From positions 62,001 to 126,000 of the forward strand of contig NZ_JAEUAW010000001.1 of NCBI RefSeq assembly GCF_019511665.1: a stretch of DNA of 64,000 nucleotides. The letters run 5' to 3'. Of this stretch, positions 33,739-42,412 are shown piece by piece. The DNA is from Microbacterium jejuense (GTDB taxonomy: Bacteria; Actinomycetota; Actinomycetes; Actinomycetales; Microbacteriaceae). The position numbers and the translations under genes are program-made. Position 1 is the first letter of the stretch. Every line of letters begins with the position of its first letter. The notes beneath the pieces are model-generated. The model had not been told where the DNA came from, made no database searches, and was given only the letters and a program-made list of their open reading frames with translations.

Positions 33739-34086
33739 ATGAGCTTGGAACGGATCGACCCCACCGCCGCGCCTTCGGGGCCCGGCTGTCAGGAATGCGA
33801 GGCCGCCGGCGGGTGGTGGGTGCACTTGCGCCGCTGCGCCGAATGCGGCCACATCGGCTGCTGCGACACCTCGCCCGCCCAGCACGCGACAGCCCACTTC
33901 CGCGAGACCGGGCATCGCTACATGCGCAGCTTCGAACCCGGCGAGGAGTGGTTCTGGGACTACGTCGCCGAGGACTATGTCGATGGCCCGTCCCTGGCAC
34001 CGCCGGAGTCGCGCCCCGAGTCCTGGCCGTCGCCGGGCCCCGAAGGCCGCGTGCCGGATGACTGGCGTCAGCTCATCCACCGGTGA
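33739..34086 (+). CDS. UBP-type zinc-finger protein
   Basis: A 115-residue protein with a ubiquitin-hydrolase-type zinc finger: CQECEAAGGWWVHLRRCAECGHIGCCDTSPAQHATAHFRETGH supplies the Cys/His ligands, and GHIGCCD is the family hallmark. In eukaryotes this finger reads the C-terminus of ubiquitin; bacteria lack ubiquitin, and the role here is unknown. TAGCAT (33727-33732) lies 6 bases before ATG 33739, so the mRNA is leaderless. The next gene begins 7 bases after its stop, so both are probably one operon. The partner is a flavoreductase with a cNMP-binding domain, suggesting that the finger binds a C-terminal tail of some protein or pairs with redox control. Confidence 0.9.
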   Translation: MSLERIDPTAAPSGPGCQECEAAGGWWVHLRRCAECGHIGCCDTSPAQHATAHFRETGHRYMRSFEPGEEWFWDYVAEDYVDGPSLAPPESRPESWPSPGPEGRVPDDWRQLIHR

Positions 34087-34093
34087 GGCGGCG

Positions 34094-35740
34094 ATGGGTG
34101 CGATGAAGCAGGCGCAGATCGAGCGGATGGCCAAGCCGCCGCTGTCGGACGCGCAGTGGGATCGGCTGACGGCGTTCGGCGACCCCCAGGATGTCGCCGA
34201 GGGCGAGTACCTCTTCCGCGCGGGCGACCTCGACTACGACCTGATCCTGGTCGACACCGGCGAGGTGCAGATCGTCCGCGACGCCCTGTCGTGGGTCGGC
34301 GAGACCGTGATCGGCACCATGGGACCTCGCTCTTTCGTGGGCGAGCTCGGTCTGCTGAACGGTCAGGGCGCCTTCCTGTCGGCGCGGGCGACCAAGGCAG
34401 GGCGCATGCTGCGCGTGAGCCGTGCGAGCCTGCGCCTGCTGATGGCCGAGGACGATGAGCTGTGCGATCTCGTGCTGCACGCGCTGTGGGCCCGGCGCGA
34501 GATGCTGCGCCGGGGACCGGCCGCGCTCACGCTGAAGCTCGTCGGGCCGCGCTCGTCGCGCGACTTCCTGTCGCTGCGGCGGTTCGCCGAGCGGCTCGAC
34601 CTCGTGCACACCGCGGTGGAGCTGCCGCCGGACGGCCTGGATGCGCTCGCGGACCACGACATCGCGCCGAACGACCTGCCGGTCGCCTTCATCCAGGGCG
34701 AGCCGCTGCGGCGCGCGACGCCGGGCATGGTGGCCGAGCGGCTCGGCCTCAGCTACCAGGCACAGGCCGACGAGGTGGTCGACCTCGTCGTGATCGGCGG
34801 GGGTCCAGCGGGGCTCGCCGCCGCGATCTACGGTGCATCGGAGGGGCTCAGCACGGTGCTGCTGGACGCCGTCGCGCCGGGCGGCCAGGCGGCGGCGACA
34901 TCGCGCATCGAGAACTTCCTCGGCTTCCCGTTCGGGGTGAGCGGCGGCGACCTCATCGGACAGGCATCCCTGCAGGCGCTGAAGTTCGGCGTGCGGGTCT
35001 ATGCGCCGTGCGAGGCGCGTGAGCTGCGCTCATCCGGCGACACGCTCGACATCACGCTCACCGACGGCCGCATGCTCCGTGCGCGCACGGCGATCGTGAC
35101 GTCGGGGGCGGCCTACCGCACCCTCGACCTCGACCGCTGGGGCGACTTCGAGGGCGCCGGCATCTTCTATGCCGCCACGCCGCTCGAACTGCGTCAGGTG
35201 CTCGAGTCGCCGGTCGTGGTCGTCGGCGGCGCGAACTCGGCGGGTCAGGCATCCCTCTTCCTCGCGGCGAACGGATGCCCCGTGCACCTGGTCGTCCGCG
35301 GCTCCGACCTCGGCACGCGCATGTCGTCGTACCTCGTCGACCGTCTGCTCGAAGACCGGCGCATCGAGGTGCACACGCATTCGCACGTCGTCGGGCTGGA
35401 CGGCGGTGCGACGCTCGAGCGCGTGAGCATCGACTCGGTCGGGGAGGTGCCGGCGCGCGGGCTGTTCTGCTTCATCGGCGCCGAGCCGGCGACCTCGTGG
35501 CTCGGCGAGCTGGACCGCGACGCCGACGGGTTCCTGCGCACCGGCACCGATGTGTCGGTGCAGTCGCTCCAGCGGTGGCAGGGGCTCGGACGCGAGCCGC
35601 TGCCGTTCGAGACGTCGGTGCCGCGCATCTTCGCCGCCGGCGACGTGCGCCGCGGCTCGATGAAGCGGGTCGCGGCCGCCGTCGGCGAGGGGTCCAGCGC
35701 CGTGGCGTCGGTGCATCGGGCGCTCGCCGAGCTGCGCTAG
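34094..35740 (+). CDS. cNMP-binding domain fused to thioredoxin-reductase-like flavoprotein lacking the CxxC
   Basis: A 548-residue fusion. Residues about 10-135 are a cyclic-nucleotide-binding/Crp-like sensor fold (EGEYLFRAGDLDYDLILVDTGEVQIV; RSFVGELGLLNGQ). Residues 230-540 are a thioredoxin-reductase-like FAD/NADPH module (LVVIGGGPAGLAAAIYGASEGL; GGQAAATSRIENFLGFP; VVVVGGANSAGQASLFLA; RIFAAGDVRRGSMKRVAAAVGEG). The redox-active CxxC is missing: the position reads GIFYAATPLE, as in ferredoxin/flavodoxin-NADP reductase-like relatives. It therefore cannot reduce thioredoxin in the usual way. ATG 34094 follows the UBP-finger stop by 7 bases, so they are likely co-translated partners. Electron acceptor unknown. 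Confidence 0.9.
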   Translation: MGAMKQAQIERMAKPPLSDAQWDRLTAFGDPQDVAEGEYLFRAGDLDYDLILVDTGEVQIVRDALSWVGETVIGTMGPRSFVGELGLLNGQGAFLSARATKAGRMLRVSRASLRLLMAEDDELCDLVLHALWARREMLRRGPAALTLKLVGPRSSRDFLSLRRFAERLDLVHTAVELPPDGLDALADHDIAPNDLPVAFIQGEPLRRATPGMVAERLGLSYQAQADEVVDLVVIGGGPAGLAAAIYGASEGLSTVLLDAVAPGGQAAATSRIENFLGFPFGVSGGDLIGQASLQALKFGVRVYAPCEARELRSSGDTLDITLTDGRMLRARTAIVTSGAAYRTLDLDRWGDFEGAGIFYAATPLELRQVLESPVVVVGGANSAGQASLFLAANGCPVHLVVRGSDLGTRMSSYLVDRLLEDRRIEVHTHSHVVGLDGGATLERVSIDSVGEVPARGLFCFIGAEPATSWLGELDRDADGFLRTGTDVSVQSLQRWQGLGREPLPFETSVPRIFAAGDVRRGSMKRVAAAVGEGSSAVASVHRALAELR

Positions 35741-36841
<1,101 letters not shown>

Positions 36842-36925
36842 GGGCCGGGTGGGACGAGCACGACCTGCGCCGCCACCGAGCCGCGGGTCTCATCACGACG
36901 GCCTGACAGTGCGCTGCGGTCGTTC

Positions 36926-36999
36926 GTGACGATCCGGCACGCGGCCATGGGGGACGCGCCGGCGGTCACCGCTCAGATCGGCAGCGACCTCGTCACCAG
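36926..36999 (+). pseudogene. N-terminal remnant of a GNAT acetyltransferase
   Basis: The first 23-25 codons from GTG 36926 read TIRHAAMGDAPAVTAQIGSD, the typical start of a GNAT N-acetyltransferase (beta1 strand plus helix alpha1). The frame then runs antisense into the 3' end of dinB with no acetyltransferase resemblance. It is most likely a truncated gene left by a deletion that joined dinB's end to it. The stretch 36842-36925 shows no other feature. Confidence 0.45.
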
Positions 37000-38060
37000 C
37001 CGCTGCGCGTGGGGGTGTGGCCCTCTCTGGCGTCGTCGGGCATCGCCATCTCGGCGCGCATGCCGAGCAGGCGGATGGGCCGGCCGGGCTCGATCTTCGC
37101 GACGAGCTCCATCGCCTTCTCGACGACGACGGACCGGTCGGAGGTCGTGGCGACCTTCTTCGTGAACGTCTTCGTGAGGAACGGGGCGTAGCGCACCTTG
37201 AGCCCGAGGCCGACGACAGGGCGCTCATCGGCGGCGACCTCGGCGAGCACCTGGTCGAGCAGGCGCCGGGCTTCGCGCTCGATGTCGGCCGGGTCGACGA
37301 TGTCGGTCTGGAACGTCGTCTCCTTGCTGTGGCCGCGCGCCACCCACGGGGTGTCATCGACCACCGACGAGCCGTCGCCGCGGCCCAGCTGCCGGTACCA
37401 GAGGCCCATCTTCGGCCCGAACTCGGTCACGAGCGCGGCCTCGTCGCCGGCGGCGAGCTCGCGCACCGTCTGGATGCCGAGCAGCCCGAGGCGCTTCGAG
37501 ACCTTGGAGCCCACACCCCACAGCTCCACGACCGGCCGTTCGCCCATGACGTCGAGCCAGTTGTCGGCGGTGAGCCGGAAGACGCCGCGCGGCTTGCCGA
37601 AGCCCGTCGCCACCTTGGCGCGCACGAGCGTGTCGCCGATCCCGACGCTGCAGTGCAGCCGCGTCCGGTGGAGCACGTCGGCCTGCAGCCGACGGGCATA
37701 GTCCTCGGGGTCGTCCGTCCGGACGCCCACGAAGGCCTCGTCCCAGCCGAGCACCTGCACGACGGCGCCCGGCTGATCCCGCAGCGTCGCCATCACCTCT
37801 TCGGACGCCGCGAGATACGCCGGAGCGTCGACCGGCAGGATGACGGCGTCCGGGACCTTCCGCGCGGCGATGCGCAGCGGCATCCCCGATCCCACGCCGA
37901 ACTCGCGCGCTTCATACGACGCGGTCGAGACGACTGCGCGCTCGGTCGGATCGCCGCGCCCGCCGACGATCACCGGCTTGCCGGCCAGCTCGGGGCGCCG
38001 CAGGATCTCGACCGCCGCGATGAACTGGTCGAGGTCGACGTGCAGCACCCACGTGTGCAT
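36993..38060 (-). CDS. dinB: Y-family DNA polymerase IV
   Basis: A 355-residue error-prone polymerase used in lesion bypass. HVDLDQFIAAVE carries metal ligand D9; WDEAFVGV (D107, E108) replaces the common SIDEAYLD; the fingers/palm have TASYEAREFGVGSGMP and CSVGIGDTLVRAKVATGFGKP; a C-terminal little-finger domain follows (TTFQTDIVDPADIEREARRLLDQV; VVVEKAMELVAKI). I use ATG 38060; TACGCT (minus strand) ends 6 bases before it, giving a leaderless mRNA. No LexA box is evident in the short upstream region. The 3' end overlaps the remnant of an acetyltransferase gene, so the last residues (REGHTPTRSGW) may be recent. Confidence 0.92.
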   Translation of the reverse strand: MHTWVLHVDLDQFIAAVEILRRPELAGKPVIVGGRGDPTERAVVSTASYEAREFGVGSGMPLRIAARKVPDAVILPVDAPAYLAASEEVMATLRDQPGAVVQVLGWDEAFVGVRTDDPEDYARRLQADVLHRTRLHCSVGIGDTLVRAKVATGFGKPRGVFRLTADNWLDVMGERPVVELWGVGSKVSKRLGLLGIQTVRELAAGDEAALVTEFGPKMGLWYRQLGRGDGSSVVDDTPWVARGHSKETTFQTDIVDPADIEREARRLLDQVLAEVAADERPVVGLGLKVRYAPFLTKTFTKKVATTSDRSVVVEKAMELVAKIEPGRPIRLLGMRAEMAMPDDAREGHTPTRSGW

Positions 38061-38211
38061 GGTCCGAGCGTAGGCCGCACCCACGACACGACTCCACCCT
38101 GCCGCTACTCCGGCCGGGTCATCGCGTCAAGCCCCGTGTCGTCGGGCGACCCGGGCCGTAGCGTTCATCGTCAGGGCAAACCCCTGCCGACCGGACTCAC
38201 GAGAGGACGCC

Positions 38212-38547
38212 ATGTCAGACACCCTGCCACCCGACGTGCCCCCGGCTCCCGACGGCCAGCCGGGCGTCCAGCCCGTCCGCGACCGCGACACCACCATCGA
38301 ACCCGATCCCACGCGCGACCCGGCGCAGGCCGAATGGGATCGCACGACGGCCGAGGACGCAGGTGCGACCGACGACACCGCGACCGCGACCGGCGACGAC
38401 CCGGCGCACCTGCCGTCGCCCGACGACGACGTGCCCCGCACCGATCTGCCACCCGAGTCGTTCCAGCCCGAGACGCAGGGCGTTCCGCCCGAAGACGCCG
38501 AACTGGGCGACCTCGGCCAAGGAGACCTTTCCCCCGAGGACCGCTGA
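38212..38547 (+). CDS. Acidic, low-complexity hypothetical protein
   Basis: A 111-residue protein rich in Asp, Glu, Pro and Thr, with repeated acidic patches (DTTIEPDPTRDP, EDAGATDDTATATGDDPAH) and no hydrophobic segment. It is probably disordered and cytoplasmic. I do not recognise a family. GAGAGGA at 38201-38207 before ATG 38212 and the strong terminator right after its stop indicate that it is a real expressed unit, and the codon bias is that of the neighbouring genes. It is divergent from dinB and converges with the membrane protein at 38598. Confidence 0.7.
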   Translation: MSDTLPPDVPPAPDGQPGVQPVRDRDTTIEPDPTRDPAQAEWDRTTAEDAGATDDTATATGDDPAHLPSPDDDVPRTDLPPESFQPETQGVPPEDAELGDLGQGDLSPEDR

Positions 38548-38561
38548 CCCCCAGCAGCGGT

Positions 38562-38596
38562 GGGACGGGATGCCGCGGCTCGCGGCATCCCGTCCC
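38562..38596. terminator. Bidirectional terminator with a perfect 16-bp stem
   Basis: GGGACGGGATGCCGCG (38562-38577) pairs perfectly with CGCGGCATCCCGTCCC (38581-38596) around GCT. It lies between two converging genes and ends next to the stop codon at 38598. Confidence 0.85.
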
Positions 38597-38597
38597 C

Positions 38598-39992
38598 TCA
38601 TTCGAAGCCGAACACCGGCGGAAAGACGACCACCACGACGGCCGCCCACGCCAGATAGACCGGGAGGAACGCCGTCTGCCACCGTTCCAGGCGCTCCAGG
38701 GGCGCCCGGTGCATCGCGAAGCGCAACTGCAGCCACGCCGCACCGGCGAGGTTCGCCAGCAGGATGACGTTCAGCCCGAGCGAGGCCAGCTTGTTGGGGC
38801 TCGCACCCCACTCGGCGATGCGGCCGATCATCGCGATCAGCACCATGAGGTCGACCACGATCGCGGCAGCCACCATCACGAGCTGCAGGCGGTCGAACCA
38901 GGACGGCGGGGCGAGCGGGTCGCGGGCGGACTGCGCGTACAGCAGCAGCCCCACCACCACCACGAGCACGACGTCGAACAGGATGAGCAGGTCGCGCTGT
39001 CCGAACACCTCGACGCCAGATGCGGTGCTCACGCCCTGCACGATGCCCGCCACGATGAAGGCGAGCAGCAGGAGCGTGAACAGCGGCGTGAAGAGCTTCG
39101 TCAACACGGGGGCGATGTTCTCGATGACGCTCTGCTTGGCCTCGACCAGCCACGCCGCGACGACGACCGCTCCGGCTACGCCGCACGGCAGCATCCAGTC
39201 CTGCACGAACATGCCGGCGTCCACGCCGATGGCGGAAAACACGCCCATCGTGAGCGCGATGAGCACCCCGCCGCCGAGCGCGATGAGCGCGAGGTACACG
39301 ACCCACTCGCCCGTGAAGCGGATGAAGTCCATGCGTGCGCGGCTCGATCGCACGCGCCCGTCGACGTAGGCGATGCCGATCACGAGCCACAGCGCGACGG
39401 CGCAGTGCGTGGTCGCGAGCACGAGTGTCGCAGCGCCGGTCGCGAACGGGTACACCGCCATCAGCACCGCGGCCACGGCGAACGGTGCGGCCACGACGGC
39501 GATCGTCCCGGTCGTCGCGCGCCGGCGCACCAGGAAGTAGGCGGCGACGAACGGCAGGATCAGCAGGGGCAGGAAGCGGGGGTAGAAGTCGCCCGAGCTC
39601 GCGAAGTCGATCCCGAACAGCGCGGGCACCTTGATCGCGACCGCGGCCCCGATGGCGAGGCCGACCGCGAGTGCGAGGCCGCCGGCGCGCGGCGCGGCCG
39701 GCTCGTCGGCGAACATGAGCTGCTTCCACAGCCGCTCGGAGTGCTCGCGCGCGAACTCGCGTGACAGGTCGTCGAGCGCGCCGAGGCGCTTCACGGCGAC
39801 GAGGAACGCCTCGTCAGGATCGAGACCGGATGCCGCCAGCCGGGCGATCTCGCCGCGCAGATGGTCCTCCAACTCGTCGACGTCGCGGCCGTCGATCGCC
39901 TCGGGGCGCGACACGTAGGCGCGCCACGCCGAGATCTGCTGCTCGGTGCCCGTGTCGAGGACGCCGTCGAGATCGTCGCCCACGTCAGGCAC
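38598..39992 (-). CDS. Permease-prefix (HAAS-like) multi-pass membrane protein
   Basis: A 464-residue protein. Residues 1-90 form a helical cytoplasmic domain of the permease-prefix/HAAS type (ISAWRAYVSRPEAIDGRDVDELEDHLRGEIARLAASGLDPDEAFLVAVKRLGALDDL), followed by about ten hydrophobic helices. HAAS-domain proteins are usually controlled by an adjacent PadR regulator, and that is the case here: its GTG start overlaps the PadR stop by 8 bases. Members may handle envelope stress or peptide export, but their function is not established. A perfect terminator follows. Confidence 0.85.
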   Translation of the reverse strand: MPDVGDDLDGVLDTGTEQQISAWRAYVSRPEAIDGRDVDELEDHLRGEIARLAASGLDPDEAFLVAVKRLGALDDLSREFAREHSERLWKQLMFADEPAAPRAGGLALAVGLAIGAAVAIKVPALFGIDFASSGDFYPRFLPLLILPFVAAYFLVRRRATTGTIAVVAAPFAVAAVLMAVYPFATGAATLVLATTHCAVALWLVIGIAYVDGRVRSSRARMDFIRFTGEWVVYLALIALGGGVLIALTMGVFSAIGVDAGMFVQDWMLPCGVAGAVVVAAWLVEAKQSVIENIAPVLTKLFTPLFTLLLLAFIVAGIVQGVSTASGVEVFGQRDLLILFDVVLVVVVGLLLYAQSARDPLAPPSWFDRLQLVMVAAAIVVDLMVLIAMIGRIAEWGASPNKLASLGLNVILLANLAGAAWLQLRFAMHRAPLERLERWQTAFLPVYLAWAAVVVVVFPPVFGFE

Positions 39993-40359
39993 CCCCGAGC
40001 GCGGGGGCGCCGAAGAAGTCGGTCCCGCTGCTGTGGCCGTGCCACACCTGCTGCAGCGCCTTGCTGACGACGCTCCACTGGCGCCGCTGCTCGGCGAACG
40101 CGGCGCGGCCCTCGGCGCTCAGCCGGTAGTGCTTGCGAGGACGCCCGCTCGGGGACGCGCCCCACGACGACTCGACGTGGCCGAGCCGCTCGAGACGGTG
40201 CAGCAGGGGATAGAGCATGCCGTCGCTCCACTCCAGCTCGCCGCCCGACAGCTCGCCGACGCGCTGCAGGATCGCGTAGCCGTACGACTCGCCCTCGGCG
40301 AGGATGCCGAGCACCATGGGCGTCGCCGCCGCGGCGACCAGGTCTTTGCCGATCTTCAT
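39985..40359 (-). CDS. PadR-family transcriptional regulator
   Basis: A 124-residue winged-helix repressor: MVLGILAEGESYGYAILQRVGELSGGELEWSDGMLYPLLHRLERLGHVESSWGASPSGRPRKHYRLSAEGR is the PadR DNA-binding domain (residues 13-85), with a short C-terminal dimerising helix. GGAGG upstream supports ATG 40359. It is translationally coupled to the HAAS-type membrane protein, the standard PadR/target pair. Three 17-bp tandem repeats lie just before it (40375-40425) and are its probable operator array. It probably responds to membrane or antibiotic stress. Confidence 0.92.
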   Translation of the reverse strand: MKIGKDLVAAAATPMVLGILAEGESYGYAILQRVGELSGGELEWSDGMLYPLLHRLERLGHVESSWGASPSGRPRKHYRLSAEGRAAFAEQRRQWSVVSKALQQVWHGHSSGTDFFGAPALGGA

Positions 40360-40374
40360 CGCCCGCCTCCACTC

Positions 40375-40425
40375 TTACCTAGAACCACAAGGTACATAGA
40401 AGTACAAGTTACCTAGAAGTGCAAG
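40375..40425 (-). promoter_or_regulatory. Three tandem 17-bp repeats upstream of padR
   Basis: Read on the minus strand, 40425-40409, 40408-40392 and 40391-40375 are contiguous 17-base units: CTTGCACTTCTAGGTAA, CTTGTACTTCTATGTAC and CTTGTGGTTCTAGGTAA. Each unit carries CTTG-6-TAGGTA-like spacing, and the middle one has TAC-N5-GTA dyad symmetry as in PadR sites. They start 16 bases before ATG 40359 and would cover the promoter. Confidence 0.85.
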
Positions 40426-40502
40426 GCACTATGGATGACGCCGCGTGACGCCGCGACCGGCGGCGCGGGAATTCCGCCCTCGCGGACGTGTTGGGATGGA
40501 GT

Positions 40503-41261
40503 ATGACTTCGCCCGTGAGCGCCCCCGACACCGCCGCCGTCCAAGCCGGCGCAGCCGCCGACCAGCGCTGGGCCGCGGTCTCGGCCCCGCACGGAACGGC
40601 GGCCCTGCGCCACACCCACTGGCTCGACGCCGAGCCGCGCGCGTACGAGGGTGCGCCCGGGCTGTGGCACGGCGAGGACGGCCGAGTCGTGGGCACCGGG
40701 CTTCCGGGCGAGCCGACCGACGTGACGCTGTCGGCCGGCGAGCACGTCGACGTCGGGCCGCTGCGCCTCAAGGCGATCAACCGGGGCGGCGCCCCCGCGC
40801 TGCGCGTGTTCGACCCCGAGACGCCCGGACGGACCTCGCTGCGCGGCATCCTCTCGTTCCCGCACGACGAGGCCTGGGCGATCCCGGGCGTCTTCCACCC
40901 GGCGGCGGAGGGCCAGTCGATCGTGATCGAGAGCGTCGACGGCTATGAGCGCGTCGAGCCGGCGGTGGGCACCATCGCCCTCGAGGTCGGCGGCGAGCCC
41001 GTCGAGCTCACGGTGTGGGGCGACCTCGACGACGAGCTCGAGGCCGTGATCGCCGACGGCACGAGCAACGTCGACGCGTACCGGTTCCGGTTCCTGCCGA
41101 TCGAGGTGCCCGCGGCCGACGGCTCGGTGACGGTCGACTTCAACCGCGCATACCTCCCGCCCTGCGCGTTCAGCGACCATTATGTGTGCCCGCTGCCGCC
41201 GCTCAACAACCGGCTCGCCGTGCGCGTCGAGGCGGGGGAGCGCATCGCCGACCGCGCCTGA
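40503..41261 (+). CDS. DUF1684 domain-containing protein
   Basis: A 252-residue cytoplasmic protein with the DUF1684 pattern: HTHWLDAEPRAYEGAPGLWHGEDG, RGILSFPHDEAWAIPGVFHPA, VGGEPVELTVWGDLDDELEAVIADGTSN, and the C-terminal DFNRAYLPPCAFSDHYVCPLPPLNNRLAVRVEAGE. The DFN-A-PPC and CPLPP signatures are conserved. The family is a beta-rich fold of unknown function; proposals include a metal- or ligand-binding role. I use ATG 40503 rather than 40488 because GGATGGAG lies directly before it. Divergent from padR. Confidence 0.85.
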   Translation: MTSPVSAPDTAAVQAGAAADQRWAAVSAPHGTAALRHTHWLDAEPRAYEGAPGLWHGEDGRVVGTGLPGEPTDVTLSAGEHVDVGPLRLKAINRGGAPALRVFDPETPGRTSLRGILSFPHDEAWAIPGVFHPAAEGQSIVIESVDGYERVEPAVGTIALEVGGEPVELTVWGDLDDELEAVIADGTSNVDAYRFRFLPIEVPAADGSVTVDFNRAYLPPCAFSDHYVCPLPPLNNRLAVRVEAGERIADRA

Positions 41262-41330
41262 CGCGTCGCCCGCGCGCCGTGCGCCACAATGGTGCCGCGG
41301 GCGGCACTCCGCTCCCGTGAGCGCGTGGGG

Positions 41331-42185
41331 ATGGCGGGGGCGATGGCCAGGAGAGTGAAGCCGAAGAAGGTCCGTTCGGAACTCAAGAACACCGCGTACG
41401 AGATCTTCATCGGCGTGCTGTCGGTGCTGTCGATCGCCAATCTCGTGCTCGTCTGGCTGTTCCGCAGCGATCCGTCGCTGCAGACCGTGCTGGGCGTCAT
41501 GAACGCCCTGTTCAGCGGCATCTTCCTGATCGACTTCCTCTACCGGATCGTGACAGCACCCTCGGCGAGCCGGTACTTCTTCCGCAACTTCGGCTGGGCG
41601 GACCTGTTGGCCAGCCTGCCGTTCGCAGAGTTCAAGGTGCTGCGCATCTTCCGGCTCGTGCGCGTCGCCCGGCTGCTGCGCGAGCTCGGCGTCCGCTCGC
41701 TGATCGGAGCGCTCGTGCGCGACCGCGCCAACAGCGCTCTCTGGACGCTGCTGCTGCTGGGGATCCTGGTGCTGGAGTTCGGCAGCATGTCGATGCTCGC
41801 CATCGAAGAGGACGCCGAGGGCGCCAACATCACGAACGCCTCCGACGCGCTCTGGTACACGATCGTCACGATCGCCACCGTCGGCTACGGCGACACCTAT
41901 CCGGTCACCAACGCCGGGCGCCTGCTCGGGGCGGTCATCATCGTGGTCGGCGTCGGCATCTTCGGCACGTTCACGGGCTATCTCGCGAACCTGTTCCTCG
42001 GGTCTCCCAAAGACGAGGGGCCCGCGGACGACGACGTGGATGCCGCCCCCGCCCCCGCCCGCGCTCCGGCGCTCGCGGTCCAAGGGTCCGAGGTCGACGC
42101 GGCGCGGCTGCAGGCCCTGCTGGCGCAGTCCGAGGCCACCAACGCAGAGATCCGCCGGCTGCTCGCCGGCGGGGCCGCGCACTGA
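41331..42185 (+). CDS. Voltage-gated-like potassium channel (six-TM ion transporter)
   Basis: A 284-residue channel protein with six hydrophobic helices. S4 is RIFRLVRVARLLRELG with regularly spaced arginines, and the pore loop holds the selectivity filter TVGYGD (residues 183-188) preceded by DALWYTIVTIA, so it passes K+. A C-terminal segment (SEVDAARLQALLAQSEATNAEIRRLL) is a short coiled coil that may drive tetramer assembly. I use ATG 41331; 41343 (MARRVKPKK) and 41289 are alternatives. It stands alone, downstream of DUF1684 in the same direction. Confidence 0.88.
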   Translation: MAGAMARRVKPKKVRSELKNTAYEIFIGVLSVLSIANLVLVWLFRSDPSLQTVLGVMNALFSGIFLIDFLYRIVTAPSASRYFFRNFGWADLLASLPFAEFKVLRIFRLVRVARLLRELGVRSLIGALVRDRANSALWTLLLLGILVLEFGSMSMLAIEEDAEGANITNASDALWYTIVTIATVGYGDTYPVTNAGRLLGAVIIVVGVGIFGTFTGYLANLFLGSPKDEGPADDDVDAAPAPARAPALAVQGSEVDAARLQALLAQSEATNAEIRRLLAGGAAH

Positions 42186-42251
42186 CGCACCCGACACCCC
42201 CGGGCGCAATCGACCGGACGAATGTTCGCGCTCACATCCGTTACGTTTTCG

Positions 42252-42304
42252 TTGCACGAACGCGGGCGTCCCGCTCTTGTGAGCGCTAACAGTGAGCGCT
42301 AACA
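42252..42304 (+). promoter_or_regulatory. Promoter with tandem LacI operators of sugar locus B
   Basis: TTGCAC (42252-42257), a 17-base spacer and TCTTGT (42275-42280) form a likely promoter. Directly on the start region lie two abutting copies of GTGAGCGCTAACA (42279-42291 and 42292-42304), each with the AGCGCT palindrome typical of LacI-family operators. They probably bind the regulator encoded at 47278. No other element is seen in 42186-42412. Confidence 0.85.
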
Positions 42305-42412
42305 TCCTGAATCGCGGCCACCGTCGGCGCACCGGAAGCACAGCGATGCGGCATCCCTCCGGCTGACGACGCAACGCGCCGCACCCCAACCTGAACAGAG
42401 AGGTTCACTCAC

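Noticed and set aside
33739..34086. A bacterial ubiquitin-like conjugation system around the UBP finger
   Set aside because: No E1-, E2- or ubiquitin-like gene lies nearby; the neighbours are a flavoreductase and a DUF5684-like protein.
35160..35180. Assigning trxB to the flavoreductase
   Set aside because: The CxxC required for thioredoxin reduction is replaced by YAAT, so the name would mislead.
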